IMG/VR virus record: IMGVR_UViG_3300042923_000407
Coordinates: 1 to 47,314 of that record
Direction: 5' to 3' (one strand)
Length of the DNA stretch: 47,314 bases
Source of the DNA: a virus
Both the position numbers and the translations under genes were made by a program. Below are positions 14,101 to 20,949 of the stretch, piece by piece. Every line of letters starts with the position of its first letter. Positions within the stretch are counted from its first letter, which is position 1. The notes under the pieces are model-generated. The model did no database searches, was not told the origin of the DNA, and saw only the letters and a program-made list of their open reading frames with translations.

Positions 14101-15324
14101 ATGCCATCTTTCAGTAAAGTCGCTGCCAAAAATAAAAAAGGATACAAGTGGGTATGTGTTGCTGACGGTCCGCCTGATCCCGCAACAGGAGTGCGGAAGC
14201 AAGTAGCCCGGCGAGGAGACACAAAAGACGAAGCCGAAGCGCGCGTTAATGAAGCCATTAATAAATTAAAGGAAACTACTCACGATGTAAAAATCATAAA
14301 GAAATTGAAGTTCGACCAGGTCGCCCAAGAATGGCTTGAAACGTACTCGCGCGGAAAGGTTAAGAAAAGCACGATCCGGATCCGGGAGAAAGAAATCAAA
14401 ATTTTGAATCGATATATCGCAAAGACGGGTATCGCCGAAGTTACCCCAAGGAAGCATCAATCGATATTAAACAACTTGTTCGATGAGGAATATGCGCGAA
14501 GTTCCATTGAAGGCGTTCACGTCACAGCAGGCTTGATCTACAAATATGCTATCAAGGAAAAATACAGATCGGACAACCCTTGCACTGGTGCCATCATTCC
14601 AGAAAAAAAGGAAACAGTCGAGGATATTGAGAATGACTCCATTGAGCAAAAATATTTTACACGCGAGGAATTGGCAGATTTTTTTAATGTGGTTCAAAAG
14701 CATGGCATAAAAGATGATACCGAAATCTTTTATACACTCGCGTTCACTGGGATGCGATCGGGGGAATTGTGCGCTTTAAAAGAAACGGATTTGAATTTCA
14801 AGACAAACAAACTCAGAATCACCAAAACACTGTATAACCCAGACAATAACATGAAAAAATTTGAACTAACGCCTCCCAAGACAAAAGGGTCTATACGTGA
14901 ATTTGTTGTTGAGGACGAGATCATGGACATATTGAAAGCTCATATGAGGAAACAAGCAAAACTTAAAATGAAAGCTCGGATGTTAACGAAGGACATTCTG
15001 GAAGAGAAATTTGTATTTTGCCGACCAAATGGCTACCCTTATATTCAAAAGACGATTATTAACCGTATGAGTCGGTTACTCAAACAAACAACTATAAAAA
15101 AAGACGCCACACCTCATATCTTCCGGCACACCCATATTAGTATGCTTGCCGAATCAGGTGTCGACTTGCCGACGATCATGCGTAAAGTCGGGCACGACGA
15201 TATGGATACGACTATGAAGATATATCTGCATGTTACGGAAAAAATGCAACAAAATGCAGTACAGAAAGTGCAGATGAGTTACAGTGATTTGCTTCAATTA
15301 TCTCCAATTCCGCAAGAAATGTGA
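14101..15324 (+). CDS. int: Tyrosine integrase
   Basis: A 407-residue phage integrase. The N-terminal AP2-like arm-binding domain (KGYKWVCVADGPPDPATGVR) is followed by the SAM-like core-binding domain (about 70-170) and the catalytic domain. Active-site residues are Arg219 (TGMRSGELCALK), His339/Arg342 (HIFRHTHISMLAESG), His365 (KVGHDDMDTTM) and Tyr375 (KIYLHVTEKM). All are intact. GGAGG stands eleven bases before the ATG. The gene ends in a strong terminator, and the candidate attP follows. Confidence 0.95.
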   Translation: MPSFSKVAAKNKKGYKWVCVADGPPDPATGVRKQVARRGDTKDEAEARVNEAINKLKETTHDVKIIKKLKFDQVAQEWLETYSRGKVKKSTIRIREKEIKILNRYIAKTGIAEVTPRKHQSILNNLFDEEYARSSIEGVHVTAGLIYKYAIKEKYRSDNPCTGAIIPEKKETVEDIENDSIEQKYFTREELADFFNVVQKHGIKDDTEIFYTLAFTGMRSGELCALKETDLNFKTNKLRITKTLYNPDNNMKKFELTPPKTKGSIREFVVEDEIMDILKAHMRKQAKLKMKARMLTKDILEEKFVFCRPNGYPYIQKTIINRMSRLLKQTTIKKDATPHIFRHTHISMLAESGVDLPTIMRKVGHDDMDTTMKIYLHVTEKMQQNAVQKVQMSYSDLLQLSPIPQEM

Positions 15325-15346
15325 TTTTTCCGTTATTTTAAAGAGA

Positions 15347-15372
15347 AAGGGCTCCCAGCTGGGAGCCCTTAT
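15347..15372 (+). terminator. Integrase terminator
   Basis: A perfect 20-base palindrome (GGGCTCCCAGCTGGGAGCCC) is followed by TTATTTACT. It closes the lysogeny operon and separates it from the attP region. Confidence 0.8.
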
Positions 15373-15640
15373 TTACTGCTATTACAGGGTTTTAAGGCCC
15401 TTACTTACATCATGCCGCCCATCTTTTATCAGGTTTCGGGAACGTTCATATTCATTCATTATATCGTGTTTTTTCATTAAAATGTGTGCAATGATAAGCC
15501 AGTCTATTCAATCATGTTCATGCTCAGCCGGATAATTTGTTATTTTCGTGTGATTAATTGTTATCGACAGTAGCGACCAACTCTGACGAGGACCCCAGGA
15601 TCATATCCCAGTACCTTCCCGCATATACTTCATTTGCAAC
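15373..15640. other. Non-coding attP arm region
   Basis: About 270 AT-rich bases without a credible gene between the integrase terminator and the next gene. It holds the att core and, to its right, tracts such as TTCATTCATTATAT and GTTATTTTCGTGTGATTAA that could be arm-type integrase or IHF-like bending sites. I see no clear repeated arm motif. Confidence 0.5.
15405..15422 (-). other. Candidate attP core matching the 3' end of groEL
   Basis: On the minus strand this reads ATGGGCGGCATGATGTAA, which encodes Met-Gly-Gly-Met-Met-stop, the conserved C-terminus of bacterial GroEL. The open frame breaks (TAA) two codons upstream, as expected if only an att core was captured. It lies 80 bases after the integrase gene, the normal attP place. 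Integration would rebuild the last codons of groEL. This is inference from one short match. Confidence 0.55.
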
Positions 15641-15913
15641 TCACTTTCGGTCGGTGCTCTTATGGCCCGGCCTTTTTGTTTTGTACGGAAACTCGTCGAT
15701 CTCCCGGCACACCTCATGCTGCCAGTCGATGTCCCCTGACATGGATGCCATTAAGGAGGCATTCTCCAGGTAGGCCATTTCCCAACAGAGCTTTACGTTT
15801 ACCTGCATGCATTGCTCCATCTCGGTCAGCTCCGGTTCTGTCAGCTCCCGCCGCCTGCCGATCATCCAAAGCTCCGCGATCCGTTGATGGATTGGATGGA
15901 TTGTCACTCCCAT
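15641..15913 (-). CDS. Small phage hypothetical protein (DUF7667-like)
   Basis: A 90-residue helical protein starting MGVTIHPIHQRIAELWMIGR, continuing RRELTEPELTEMEQCMQVNV and ending with a basic tail. Similar proteins are frequent in Paenibacillus phages, with conserved HPIHxRIAELW and WQHEVCREID motifs; their function is unknown. The frame extends to 15964, but GGTGG before this ATG and the family N-terminus favour 15913. It overlaps the upstream membrane protein gene by ten bases. Confidence 0.7.
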   Translation of the reverse strand: MGVTIHPIHQRIAELWMIGRRRELTEPELTEMEQCMQVNVKLCWEMAYLENASLMASMSGDIDWQHEVCREIDEFPYKTKRPGHKSTDRK

Positions 15914-16179
15914 ATTAGCCACCAACCTACACAAGCCAGTACCCCTAGAACAACCACGAACCACGCCGCCAGATCATTTTTCAGGCGTTTCCTCCGTATC
16001 CGCAAAGCTTCGGCCGTGATTACCTGCATTTCGCTCTTGGCAGCTTCTAGTGCCTCATGGTGCGGCAGCCCCTCATTGCTCCATTGCCGGTAGAGCTTTA
16101 CGGTTTGCATCGTGGTCCATTCCCGAGTGCATTTCGTTCCGTCGATCGCCTGCTCCAAGATTTCGTCGTGCAATTGCAT
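15904..16179 (-). CDS. Small protein with C-terminal membrane anchor
   Basis: A 91-residue protein: a soluble helical part (MQLHDEILEQAIDGTKCTRE, then HHEALEAAKSEMQVI), a basic stretch (RIRRKRLKN) and one C-terminal membrane helix (AAWFVVVLGVLACVGWWLI). It would sit in the membrane with its N-terminus inside. AAGGAG lies ten bases before this ATG; in-frame ATGs further up are less well placed. The function is unknown. Confidence 0.65.
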   Translation of the reverse strand: MQLHDEILEQAIDGTKCTREWTTMQTVKLYRQWSNEGLPHHEALEAAKSEMQVITAEALRIRRKRLKNDLAAWFVVVLGVLACVGWWLIWE

Positions 16180-16231
16180 CTGTACCATCTCCTTATCGGT
16201 TGATGATACAGAATATGCTTCAAAGGCATAA

Positions 16232-16435
16232 CTATTGCATGTCCACCAAAAAAATATGCTCAACAGGCATACCCAATTTTTGGGCGATCCGTATCGCCCC
16301 TTCTAAGGTCGGTTGCTGGCGTTGATTCTCATACCGATTGTATTGATATTGGGTAAGCCCCAGATACTCGGCAAATTCGACCTGGTTCAGTCTCCGATCG
16401 TGCCGCAGGTCCTTGAGTTTGTTGGTCACGGACAT
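16232..16435 (-). CDS. XRE-type helix-turn-helix protein
   Basis: A 67-residue single-domain HTH regulator (KLKDLRHDRRLNQVEFAEYL, then GLTQYQYNRYENQRQQPTLE and IAQKLGMPVEHIF). GAGGTGATTTATA precedes the ATG. A large dyad (TTCGACAAG/CTTGTCGAA) lies 23 bases upstream and is the obvious candidate operator, so it may autoregulate. A similar half-site pair is found at 45571-45615. Confidence 0.8.
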   Translation of the reverse strand: MSVTNKLKDLRHDRRLNQVEFAEYLGLTQYQYNRYENQRQQPTLEGAIRIAQKLGMPVEHIFLVDMQ

Positions 16436-16442
16436 TATAAAT

Positions 16443-16494
16443 CACCTCGCCAATGAGTTCGACAAGGCAGCTTGTCGAATCCTTTAGCGAGGTG
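16443..16494. repeat. 52-base dyad with TTCGACAAG arms
   Basis: Two nested inverted repeats share one centre: inner arms TTCGACAAG (16458-16466) and CTTGTCGAA (16471-16479) with a GCAG loop, and outer arms CACCTCGC (16443-16450) and GCGAGGTG (16487-16494). It lies in front of the XRE gene, and the outer arm overlaps that gene's ribosome-binding site, so it could be an operator or an RNA structure controlling translation. Confidence 0.6.
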
Positions 16495-16510
16495 TAGGAG
16501 GTTTTGGCGA

Positions 16511-16541
16511 AGAAAAACAACTGTTAACTTAATCAGTTGTT
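16511..16541 (-). terminator. Terminator after the XRE-ImmA gene
   Basis: Hairpin arms AACAACTG and CAGTTGTT followed on the minus strand by TTTTTCT, directly after the stop of the XRE-ImmA gene. It isolates that two-gene unit from the downstream XRE gene. Confidence 0.75.
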
Positions 16542-16542
16542 T

Positions 16543-17664
16543 TCATCTTTTTTTGAAATTAAATGGAACGACCTTATCCTCTACCGAAAGTATACCTCTC
16601 GGTAGATTTGCGTATTCCTCTACTTCCTCTAATTTAAGTCTGATGCCATCCTCTATTTCTTGACCGGAAACGATTTTTTCTTGAATTAACATGGTAAAAG
16701 CTTGTTTTAGTGCCACTGGCATTTCAATCTCTAATGTATCATCAAGTGGTTCTTTCTTCACAATATTAAGTTTGGACATTTTCTTTCGCAAATACAACGT
16801 CTGGTTCTCAGAAAGAATTCCGAGTTCAACGGCCCTATAAATCATGGTTCCAATGGACATTTTCCACCTTGATTTTAAATTTACAAAGTGTTCAAGAGAG
16901 GATGAGTAAATTTCTTGACCGAAAGAATCTTTAGGTAGCATGAAGGAGGAAGAAAATCGATTAGCCTCCCTTTCAACTCGTTGAAAAACTTCTTTATTGG
17001 CGAACATTCCTGGAGTGACCCATGAATGTAAAACGAGATGCCCTAGTTCATGTGCCAAATCAAATCGAGAACGTGCTGCACTAAATTTATCACTTCCGAG
17101 TAACACTAGGGGACGACCTAAGATTCTATCCGAAAGAGCGTCAACTTTTAAATCGTCAAATTGTATCCTAGATAAAACAACTCCTTGTTTTTCCAAGAGC
17201 AATGCTAAGTTACTAATTGGGCCGATCCCCAATCCCCAATCTTTTCTGATACTCACGGCGATCTCATCTATTTCCTCATCTGAAAGCCCCTTTTTACTAT
17301 ATGACTGCGGAATATTCACTCGCGGGAAATCCAAATAAGTATTTAAAAAAAGATATATCTCATATAAGTATTTTAATTTCAATGTCTGGATATATTTCGA
17401 TTTTTTAGATGCTGTACTTCCGCTTCTAAAAAAGATGACATGATTAGAAAAATCTAAATTATCCTTTTTCATAAAAAACAAAGTTGGGAAGCCAAGAATA
17501 TTCGATACCTTGTCAATAATTATTCCACTAGGAATAAGCTTTCCATTCTCCATTTGCGAAACAGCTTGTTGTGATACCCCAATTCTTGCAGAAAGTTCTT
17601 CAGCAGTTAGCCCACGGGCTTGTCGTCCTTCTTTCAATTTTTCTGGAACGAATTTCAAGTTCAT
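16543..17664 (-). CDS. XRE-ImmA fusion protein (HTH plus zinc peptidase)
   Basis: A 373-residue protein with an N-terminal XRE helix-turn-helix (LKEGRQARGLTAEELSARIG, about 9-60) and a C-terminal ImmA/IrrE (COG2856) peptidase domain with HELGH at 205-209 (RFDLAHELGHLVLHSW) and EREANRFSSSFMLP as the third-ligand helix. Such fusions act as antitoxin or regulator in COG2856-linked toxin-antitoxin and defence pairs. The sequence is AT-rich compared with the structural genes, with its own terminator, so it looks like acquired cargo. Its start overlaps the stop of the partner gene (ATGA). Confidence 0.85.
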   Translation of the reverse strand: MNLKFVPEKLKEGRQARGLTAEELSARIGVSQQAVSQMENGKLIPSGIIIDKVSNILGFPTLFFMKKDNLDFSNHVIFFRSGSTASKKSKYIQTLKLKYLYEIYLFLNTYLDFPRVNIPQSYSKKGLSDEEIDEIAVSIRKDWGLGIGPISNLALLLEKQGVVLSRIQFDDLKVDALSDRILGRPLVLLGSDKFSAARSRFDLAHELGHLVLHSWVTPGMFANKEVFQRVEREANRFSSSFMLPKDSFGQEIYSSSLEHFVNLKSRWKMSIGTMIYRAVELGILSENQTLYLRKKMSKLNIVKKEPLDDTLEIEMPVALKQAFTMLIQEKIVSGQEIEDGIRLKLEEVEEYANLPRGILSVEDKVVPFNFKKR

Positions 17665-18311
17665 AATTGCCCGCCTCTAACGCTTCTTTTAAAATTCATT
17701 AAATGTTCTTCGGTAATCTCTTCTGTTCCATGCTGTACAACAGGTGAACTACTTTTAAAATCTTTGAGCATATCTATAGGAGACACCCACTCGTTTTTCA
17801 AAGGAATACCAAGAAAAATAAACTTTGGTTCCTGGCTGTTATATCCATGAGTTATTATCATATGGAAAGGTTTCTGGCGTGAGTAGAATCGATTCTCTTG
17901 GTCAACATCTAATTCAAGTAACAAGTTACCATTCGAAAATCCTAAGTTTTCTCTGTAATATGCTTTTCTAGGTAGTTGTTTCGGTGATTCGACTTGACTT
18001 TGAGTGATTACGAAGTCAGGCGTTATCATTTCGAGGTGAAAACAGTTCCCACCAGAATTAGGGGAAACCTTGTGTTGAATTTTTAAAAATCCACTTTCAA
18101 TAGCGTTAATGATCTCAAATTGGACAGCATAATGAACTAAATAACCCATAAATTCTTTACCGAGTCGTTTTTCCTTCCATCCTAAGTTGCGCATGTATTC
18201 TTTTGATAATGAGTATGCTTTGAATATGATAGGGACAATCTGATTTCTAATATTTAGGGGGATATTATCTTCAATCATTTCTCTAGCTTCGTCAGGATAA
18301 ATAAGGTGCAT
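17661..18311 (-). CDS. Unknown partner of XRE-ImmA protein (possible toxin/effector)
   Basis: A 216-residue protein of unknown family, co-translated with the XRE-ImmA gene (four-base overlap). It starts MHLIYPDEAREMIEDNIPLN with GGGAG eight bases upstream; a TTG at 18326 is also in frame. The N-terminal half is helical, the second half beta-rich (HLEMITPDFVITQSQ, NLLLELDVDQENRFY, FHMIITHGYNS, PKFIFLGIPL). No nuclease or kinase motif is evident. Context suggests it is the effector of a toxin-antitoxin-like or superinfection-immunity module. Base composition is AT-rich, like its partner. Confidence 0.75.
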   Translation of the reverse strand: MHLIYPDEAREMIEDNIPLNIRNQIVPIIFKAYSLSKEYMRNLGWKEKRLGKEFMGYLVHYAVQFEIINAIESGFLKIQHKVSPNSGGNCFHLEMITPDFVITQSQVESPKQLPRKAYYRENLGFSNGNLLLELDVDQENRFYSRQKPFHMIITHGYNSQEPKFIFLGIPLKNEWVSPIDMLKDFKSSSPVVQHGTEEITEEHLMNFKRSVRGGQL

Positions 18312-18433
18312 TACATCAACTCCCAATTTGCTTTTATTTACAATACAATTATATCAACCTTTTTACTTATTACATACAATTCATTTTACCTTTTTATTAT
18401 TTTTTTACAAGTATCAATTAAGCGAATTTCCCC

Positions 18434-18463
18434 AAAATAAAAAGAGACCAGATTTCTCTGGTC
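18434..18463 (-). terminator. Terminator-like hairpin
   Basis: GACCAGA and TCTGGTC arms with a four-base loop, followed on the minus strand by TCTTTTTATTTT. It lies between the winged-helix gene terminator and the promoter region of the two-gene cargo unit, so it acts as a second barrier to readthrough. No gene lies between the two terminators. Confidence 0.65.
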
Positions 18464-18541
18464 GTCAGAACTCCTCGATCGTATTGCTACTTCATCACCG
18501 TCATAGTCCAATTTTAATAAATATTTTCATTTCTGGGGCAC

Positions 18542-18569
18542 AAAAAAAAGCTCCGCAAATCGTTGCGGA
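18542..18569 (-). terminator. Terminator of the LexA-box operon
   Basis: TCCGCAA and TTGCGGA arms with a four-base loop, then GCTTTTTTTTG on the minus strand, directly after the winged-helix gene's stop. A textbook rho-independent terminator. Confidence 0.85.
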
Positions 18570-18848
18570 TCAATCCATCCAGATTTCCATGCTATAAGGC
18601 GTTTTAGGTGGTTCTGTCGGTTTTTCTGGCGTCAACTCGAGTTCTCCCGGTCTGATAATTCGCATCTTACCCGCAGCAATCTCCACATACCCGGCAGCTC
18701 GCAGAGCTACTATTGCCTCTCTCACTCGATCCTCTGCCCGCTGGGAAAACTGACTCACGCGAGCGATATCCGGCACGACCCAATTTTGCTGGTATAGATG
18801 ATACAAGACACGAAGGATTTTTCGGGGCGTATCCTCCAGACGCTGCAT
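18570..18848 (-). CDS. Winged-helix-like small protein
   Basis: A 92-residue protein with a winged-helix pattern: TPRKILRVLYHLYQQNWVVP, then DIARVSQFSQRAEDRVREAI as the recognition region and AAGYVEIAAGKMRIIRPGE as the wing. The C-terminal tail is proline-rich. It is the second gene of a two-gene operon behind a LexA box and overlaps the first gene (TAATG). It may be a DNA-damage-inducible regulator; its targets are unknown. Confidence 0.72.
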   Translation of the reverse strand: MQRLEDTPRKILRVLYHLYQQNWVVPDIARVSQFSQRAEDRVREAIVALRAAGYVEIAAGKMRIIRPGELELTPEKPTEPPKTPYSMEIWMD

Positions 18849-19003
18849 TAGTTCGCCCTCCTCTGCTCGGCCTCCACAGCGAGCCGTATCGCATCCTCAA
18901 AACCTCTAAGGTAATCTTGTATGTACTCGTCATCTGTTGGATCGGTATTGCGGATATGCTCTAAGGCGACTGCAATAAGGGCATTAAAACGATCACTTGG
19001 CAT
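18848..19003 (-). CDS. Small acidic protein, first gene of LexA-box operon
   Basis: A 51-residue helical protein (MPSDRFNALIAVALEHIRNT at its start). The frame is open much further upstream, but AGGAGGG and the promoter at 19034-19062 allow only the ATGs at 19009 or 19003; the latter has the better spacing. It would be induced on DNA damage. The family is not recognised. Confidence 0.68.
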   Translation of the reverse strand: MPSDRFNALIAVALEHIRNTDPTDDEYIQDYLRGFEDAIRLAVEAEQRRAN

Positions 19004-19019
19004 GTCCATCCCTCCTATA

Positions 19020-19033
19020 CGAACATTTGTTCC
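19020..19033. promoter_or_regulatory. LexA (DinR) box in front of the 18.5-19 kb operon
   Basis: CGAACATTTGTTCC matches CGAACRNRYGTTYC at 13 of 14 positions on the plus strand. On the minus strand a TATAAT -10 lies just upstream (19036-19041) with TTGCTC 18 bases before it, so the box covers the expected transcription start of the small operon below it. Confidence 0.7.
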
Positions 19034-19181
19034 CATTATAATGCGAACAGTTGAAAAAGAGCAACACAAAAAAGAGGAGCAGAAAATCACTCCCCTATTC
19101 TGTCAATAAGCCTATATTCTCTTGCTCTTTTCATTGAATGCCCTTACATTATGGACAAGACTACACGAAAGAGGCGATAAA

Positions 19182-19433
19182 ATGCGATACCGCTTCGAAA
19201 TCAGGGCGAATGACTTCTTTCTAAAGTACCACCTTGCAAGTACTGAGGAAGGCGGGCTGAAACACTGCAAAGCCTACATGTCCAGTTTTCAGAGACAAGT
19301 CGCCAATGTCCCGATGAAAGTTATTATTTGTGCCCGAGAAAAACAGAACAGACATTTCGATTATTACGGGAAACCATATATCTATAAATCAACACTCCAT
19401 AAAAAGCCCTTTACACCGAAACCAAAAGAGTGA
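19182..19433 (+). CDS. Small basic hypothetical protein
   Basis: An 83-residue basic protein (MRYRFEIRANDFFLKYHLAS at its start, CREKQ-type stretches and KKPFTPKPKE at the end). AGAGGCGATAAA precedes this ATG; an upstream ATG at 19122 lacks such a site. It stands alone on the plus strand, divergent from the LexA-box operon. The family is not recognised; the charge suggests nucleic-acid binding. Confidence 0.6.
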   Translation: MRYRFEIRANDFFLKYHLASTEEGGLKHCKAYMSSFQRQVANVPMKVIICAREKQNRHFDYYGKPYIYKSTLHKKPFTPKPKE

Positions 19434-19438
19434 TTTTC

Positions 19439-19461
19439 ACTTTACATTTTTCGTGTAAAGT
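19439..19461. terminator. Inverted repeat between convergent genes
   Basis: ACTTTACA (19439-19446) and TGTAAAGT (19454-19461) flank a TTTTTCG loop between two converging genes. It could be a bidirectional terminator, but its TTTACA half-site also resembles the operator-like repeats at 19707-19775. Confidence 0.45.
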
Positions 19462-19512
19462 AATCTCCCTAAAAACCGTGAATACGTAAAGTAAAAAGGA
19501 ACAGCGCGGGCG

Positions 19513-19680
19513 TCAACCCTCCTGTTCCTTTGCCTTTTCAATCAACTTACCAACGACAACACTTGTGGTCGTCCCTCGTTCCTTCGCCTCATCCTTTAGC
19601 CATTGCAAAAGCGGAGGTTCTAGATATATAAACTCGCCGATTTTCTTTTCGCTCTCACTCTTTCGTGGTCTTCCTGCCAT
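19513..19680 (-). CDS. Ribbon-helix-helix-like protein
   Basis: A 55-residue protein: MAGRPRKSESEKKIGEFIYL, then PPLLQWLKDEAKERGTTTSV and VVGKLIEKAKEQ. The basic start, a short strand and two helices fit a CopG/Arc-like regulator. GGGAG lies nine bases before this ATG; an ATG-like start at 19749 would run through the operator-like repeats. It probably represses its own promoter through the palindromes just upstream. Confidence 0.68.
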   Translation of the reverse strand: MAGRPRKSESEKKIGEFIYLEPPLLQWLKDEAKERGTTTSVVVGKLIEKAKEQEG

Positions 19681-19706
19681 ATTATTCAACTCCCTTTGCC
19701 GCAATT

Positions 19707-19775
19707 TTACACTATTAAAAATAATTTGGCAATATTTAAAACAACCCATTTACACGCTATTTTAAATAGTGTAAA
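19707..19775. promoter_or_regulatory. Operator-like repeats upstream of the RHH gene
   Basis: TTTTACACTATT occurs at 19707-19718. At 19749-19775 a near-perfect palindrome is formed by TTTACACGCTATTT and AAATAGTGTAAA. The shared half-site TTTACACTATT is thus present three times between the divergent ribbon-helix-helix gene and the plus-strand tiny gene. This suits autoregulation by the ribbon-helix-helix protein. Confidence 0.6.
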
Positions 19776-19826
19776 ATAAGAAATGTAAGGGAGAACGAAA
19801 AGCCCTTACGAGGAGGGAAAAGGAAT

Positions 19827-19967
19827 TTGAAAGATTGGGATTGGGACAACATCTTGTCCTCGCTAATTCAACTGGCCGCCGCGATATTGATCTTCGCCGC
19901 AGCCACGCGAGAGACGAAGGCAAAGAAAAAAGGAACCAAACGCAGCCGACCCGGCAAACGTAAATAG
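19827..19967 (+). CDS. Tiny membrane protein
   Basis: A 46-residue protein with one membrane helix (ILSSLIQLAAAILIFAAAT) and a strongly basic tail (TKAKKKGTKRSRPGKRK). It starts at TTG with GGAGGG nine bases upstream. The first residues are MKDWDWDNIL. Single-span basic phage peptides of this kind are common in Firmicutes phages; the role is unknown. Confidence 0.68.
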   Translation: MKDWDWDNILSSLIQLAAAILIFAAATRETKAKKKGTKRSRPGKRK

Positions 19968-20049
19968 GTTCCTCGGAGGGGATTCGGGTCCCCTCCTCCC
20001 AATCTTAACATAACAGCACAGCAAAATAAACGATGGGAGTGTGAATGGA

Positions 20050-20253
20050 ATGGATAAGTGCTTCAATACTATGGAAGGATGCGTGTGGGGCAAGGAGTCG
20101 GATTGGGTCGAGGTTAACAAAGCAGCGCGTAAGGACGGCTTTACGCAAAACCCGCTGGATTACATGGGTAATATCCTTACCTATGACACTGGCAAAGTGT
20201 ACGCACTCTTCCGCAATCAGGACACGAATGAAAATTTTTTGGTGGCGATATAA
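20050..20253 (+). CDS. Small hypothetical protein
   Basis: A 67-residue protein, MDKCFNTMEGCVWGKESDWV at its start, ending NQDTNENFLVAI. It is preceded by GGGAG. A GTG at 20041 is in frame but too close to that site. It is the first of four closely packed small genes on the plus strand. The family is not recognised. Confidence 0.62.
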   Translation: MDKCFNTMEGCVWGKESDWVEVNKAARKDGFTQNPLDYMGNILTYDTGKVYALFRNQDTNENFLVAI

Positions 20254-20296
20254 GTCATCACGGGGCCACATACGGCCCCTTATGGAGGAGATACCA

Positions 20297-20464
20297 ATGC
20301 AAAAAAGACGACCGTCAACATTCATCGAGCCGGAAATGCTCGAATCTTATTTAGAATATTTGCAAGAAAGAGTCCAGCAAGGTGATGTAACTGCAACATT
20401 GTCGATACATCAGATTTCCTCTTTGATTACCGCCTATCTTGAATTACTGCAAAAACAAAAATAA
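20297..20464 (+). CDS. Small helical hypothetical protein
   Basis: A 55-residue protein starting MQKRRPSTFIEPEMLESYLE and continuing as two amphipathic helices. GGAGGAGATACCA stands in front of the ATG, a strong site. The family is not recognised; helices of this type often dimerise. Confidence 0.65.
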   Translation: MQKRRPSTFIEPEMLESYLEYLQERVQQGDVTATLSIHQISSLITAYLELLQKQK

Positions 20465-20533
20465 TAGTTGTTGCGCATTACGACGAAATAGCGCGGGAGC
20501 TTAACGGCTCCCCTCTAAGGAGGCTGAACGGTT

Positions 20534-20608
20534 ATGTTGAAGATCATTGCAGCGTTGGCTTTACTGGCTGCTGCTATCGCGTACTATCGGGCGAGGCGCA
20601 GGAAATGA
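20534..20608 (+). CDS. 24-residue single-span membrane peptide
   Basis: MLKIIAALALLAAAIAYYRA then RRRK: one membrane helix with a basic tail, 24 residues. AGGAGG lies ten bases before the ATG, and the stop overlaps the next ATG (ATGA). Coupled position and composition argue that it is real despite the size. It could be a small membrane-active or regulatory peptide. Confidence 0.55.
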   Translation: MLKIIAALALLAAAIAYYRARRRK

Positions 20609-20829
20609 CCGGAGACACCGCGCACTACACCGCCCTATTACGCACCCGCATGGACCCGATCGCAATGCGGCAGCTGTACGTCACGCAGTCCGGCGAGATA
20701 CTGGCCGACGAGGATCGTCCAGATGCGGAGCTGATTGGCGAGCTGCGGTCGCTGCATCTGGCATTCTGCAAAGTATATGACGAGTGGTTTGGATTGACGG
20801 ATCGGAGTTTTAAAGACGGTCGCCCATAA
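20605..20829 (+). CDS. Small hypothetical protein
   Basis: A 74-residue protein starting MTGDTAHYTALLRTRMDPIA; the ELIGELRSLHLAFCKVYDEW helix is its most regular part. Translation is probably coupled to the tiny membrane peptide before it. A terminator overlaps its last codons. The family is not recognised. Confidence 0.62.
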   Translation: MTGDTAHYTALLRTRMDPIAMRQLYVTQSGEILADEDRPDAELIGELRSLHLAFCKVYDEWFGLTDRSFKDGRP

Positions 20830-20846
20830 CGGGTAACCGTCTTTTT
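20814..20846 (+). terminator. Terminator of the small plus-strand operon
   Basis: GACGGT (20815-20820) and ACCGTC (20836-20841) form the outer stem, with an inner CCC/GGG pairing, followed by TTTTTG. The stem begins inside the last codons of the gene. Confidence 0.75.
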
Positions 20847-20949
20847 GTCTTCAACATATCGCCAACATGGGACTTTTGTAGTAGAATGATGTCGACAACA
20901 ACCTACAGCAAGTCCTCCAACCGATGGAGAATGATTGAAGGGGATAAGT

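Noticed and set aside
15440-15447. GAACGTTC near attP as a LexA box
   Set aside because: The two half-sites are directly joined; the LexA consensus needs four bases between GAAC and GTTC.
15373-15640. tRNA gene as the integration target
   Set aside because: I found no cloverleaf-like arms in this region or elsewhere in the window; the groEL-like core is the only candidate att sequence.
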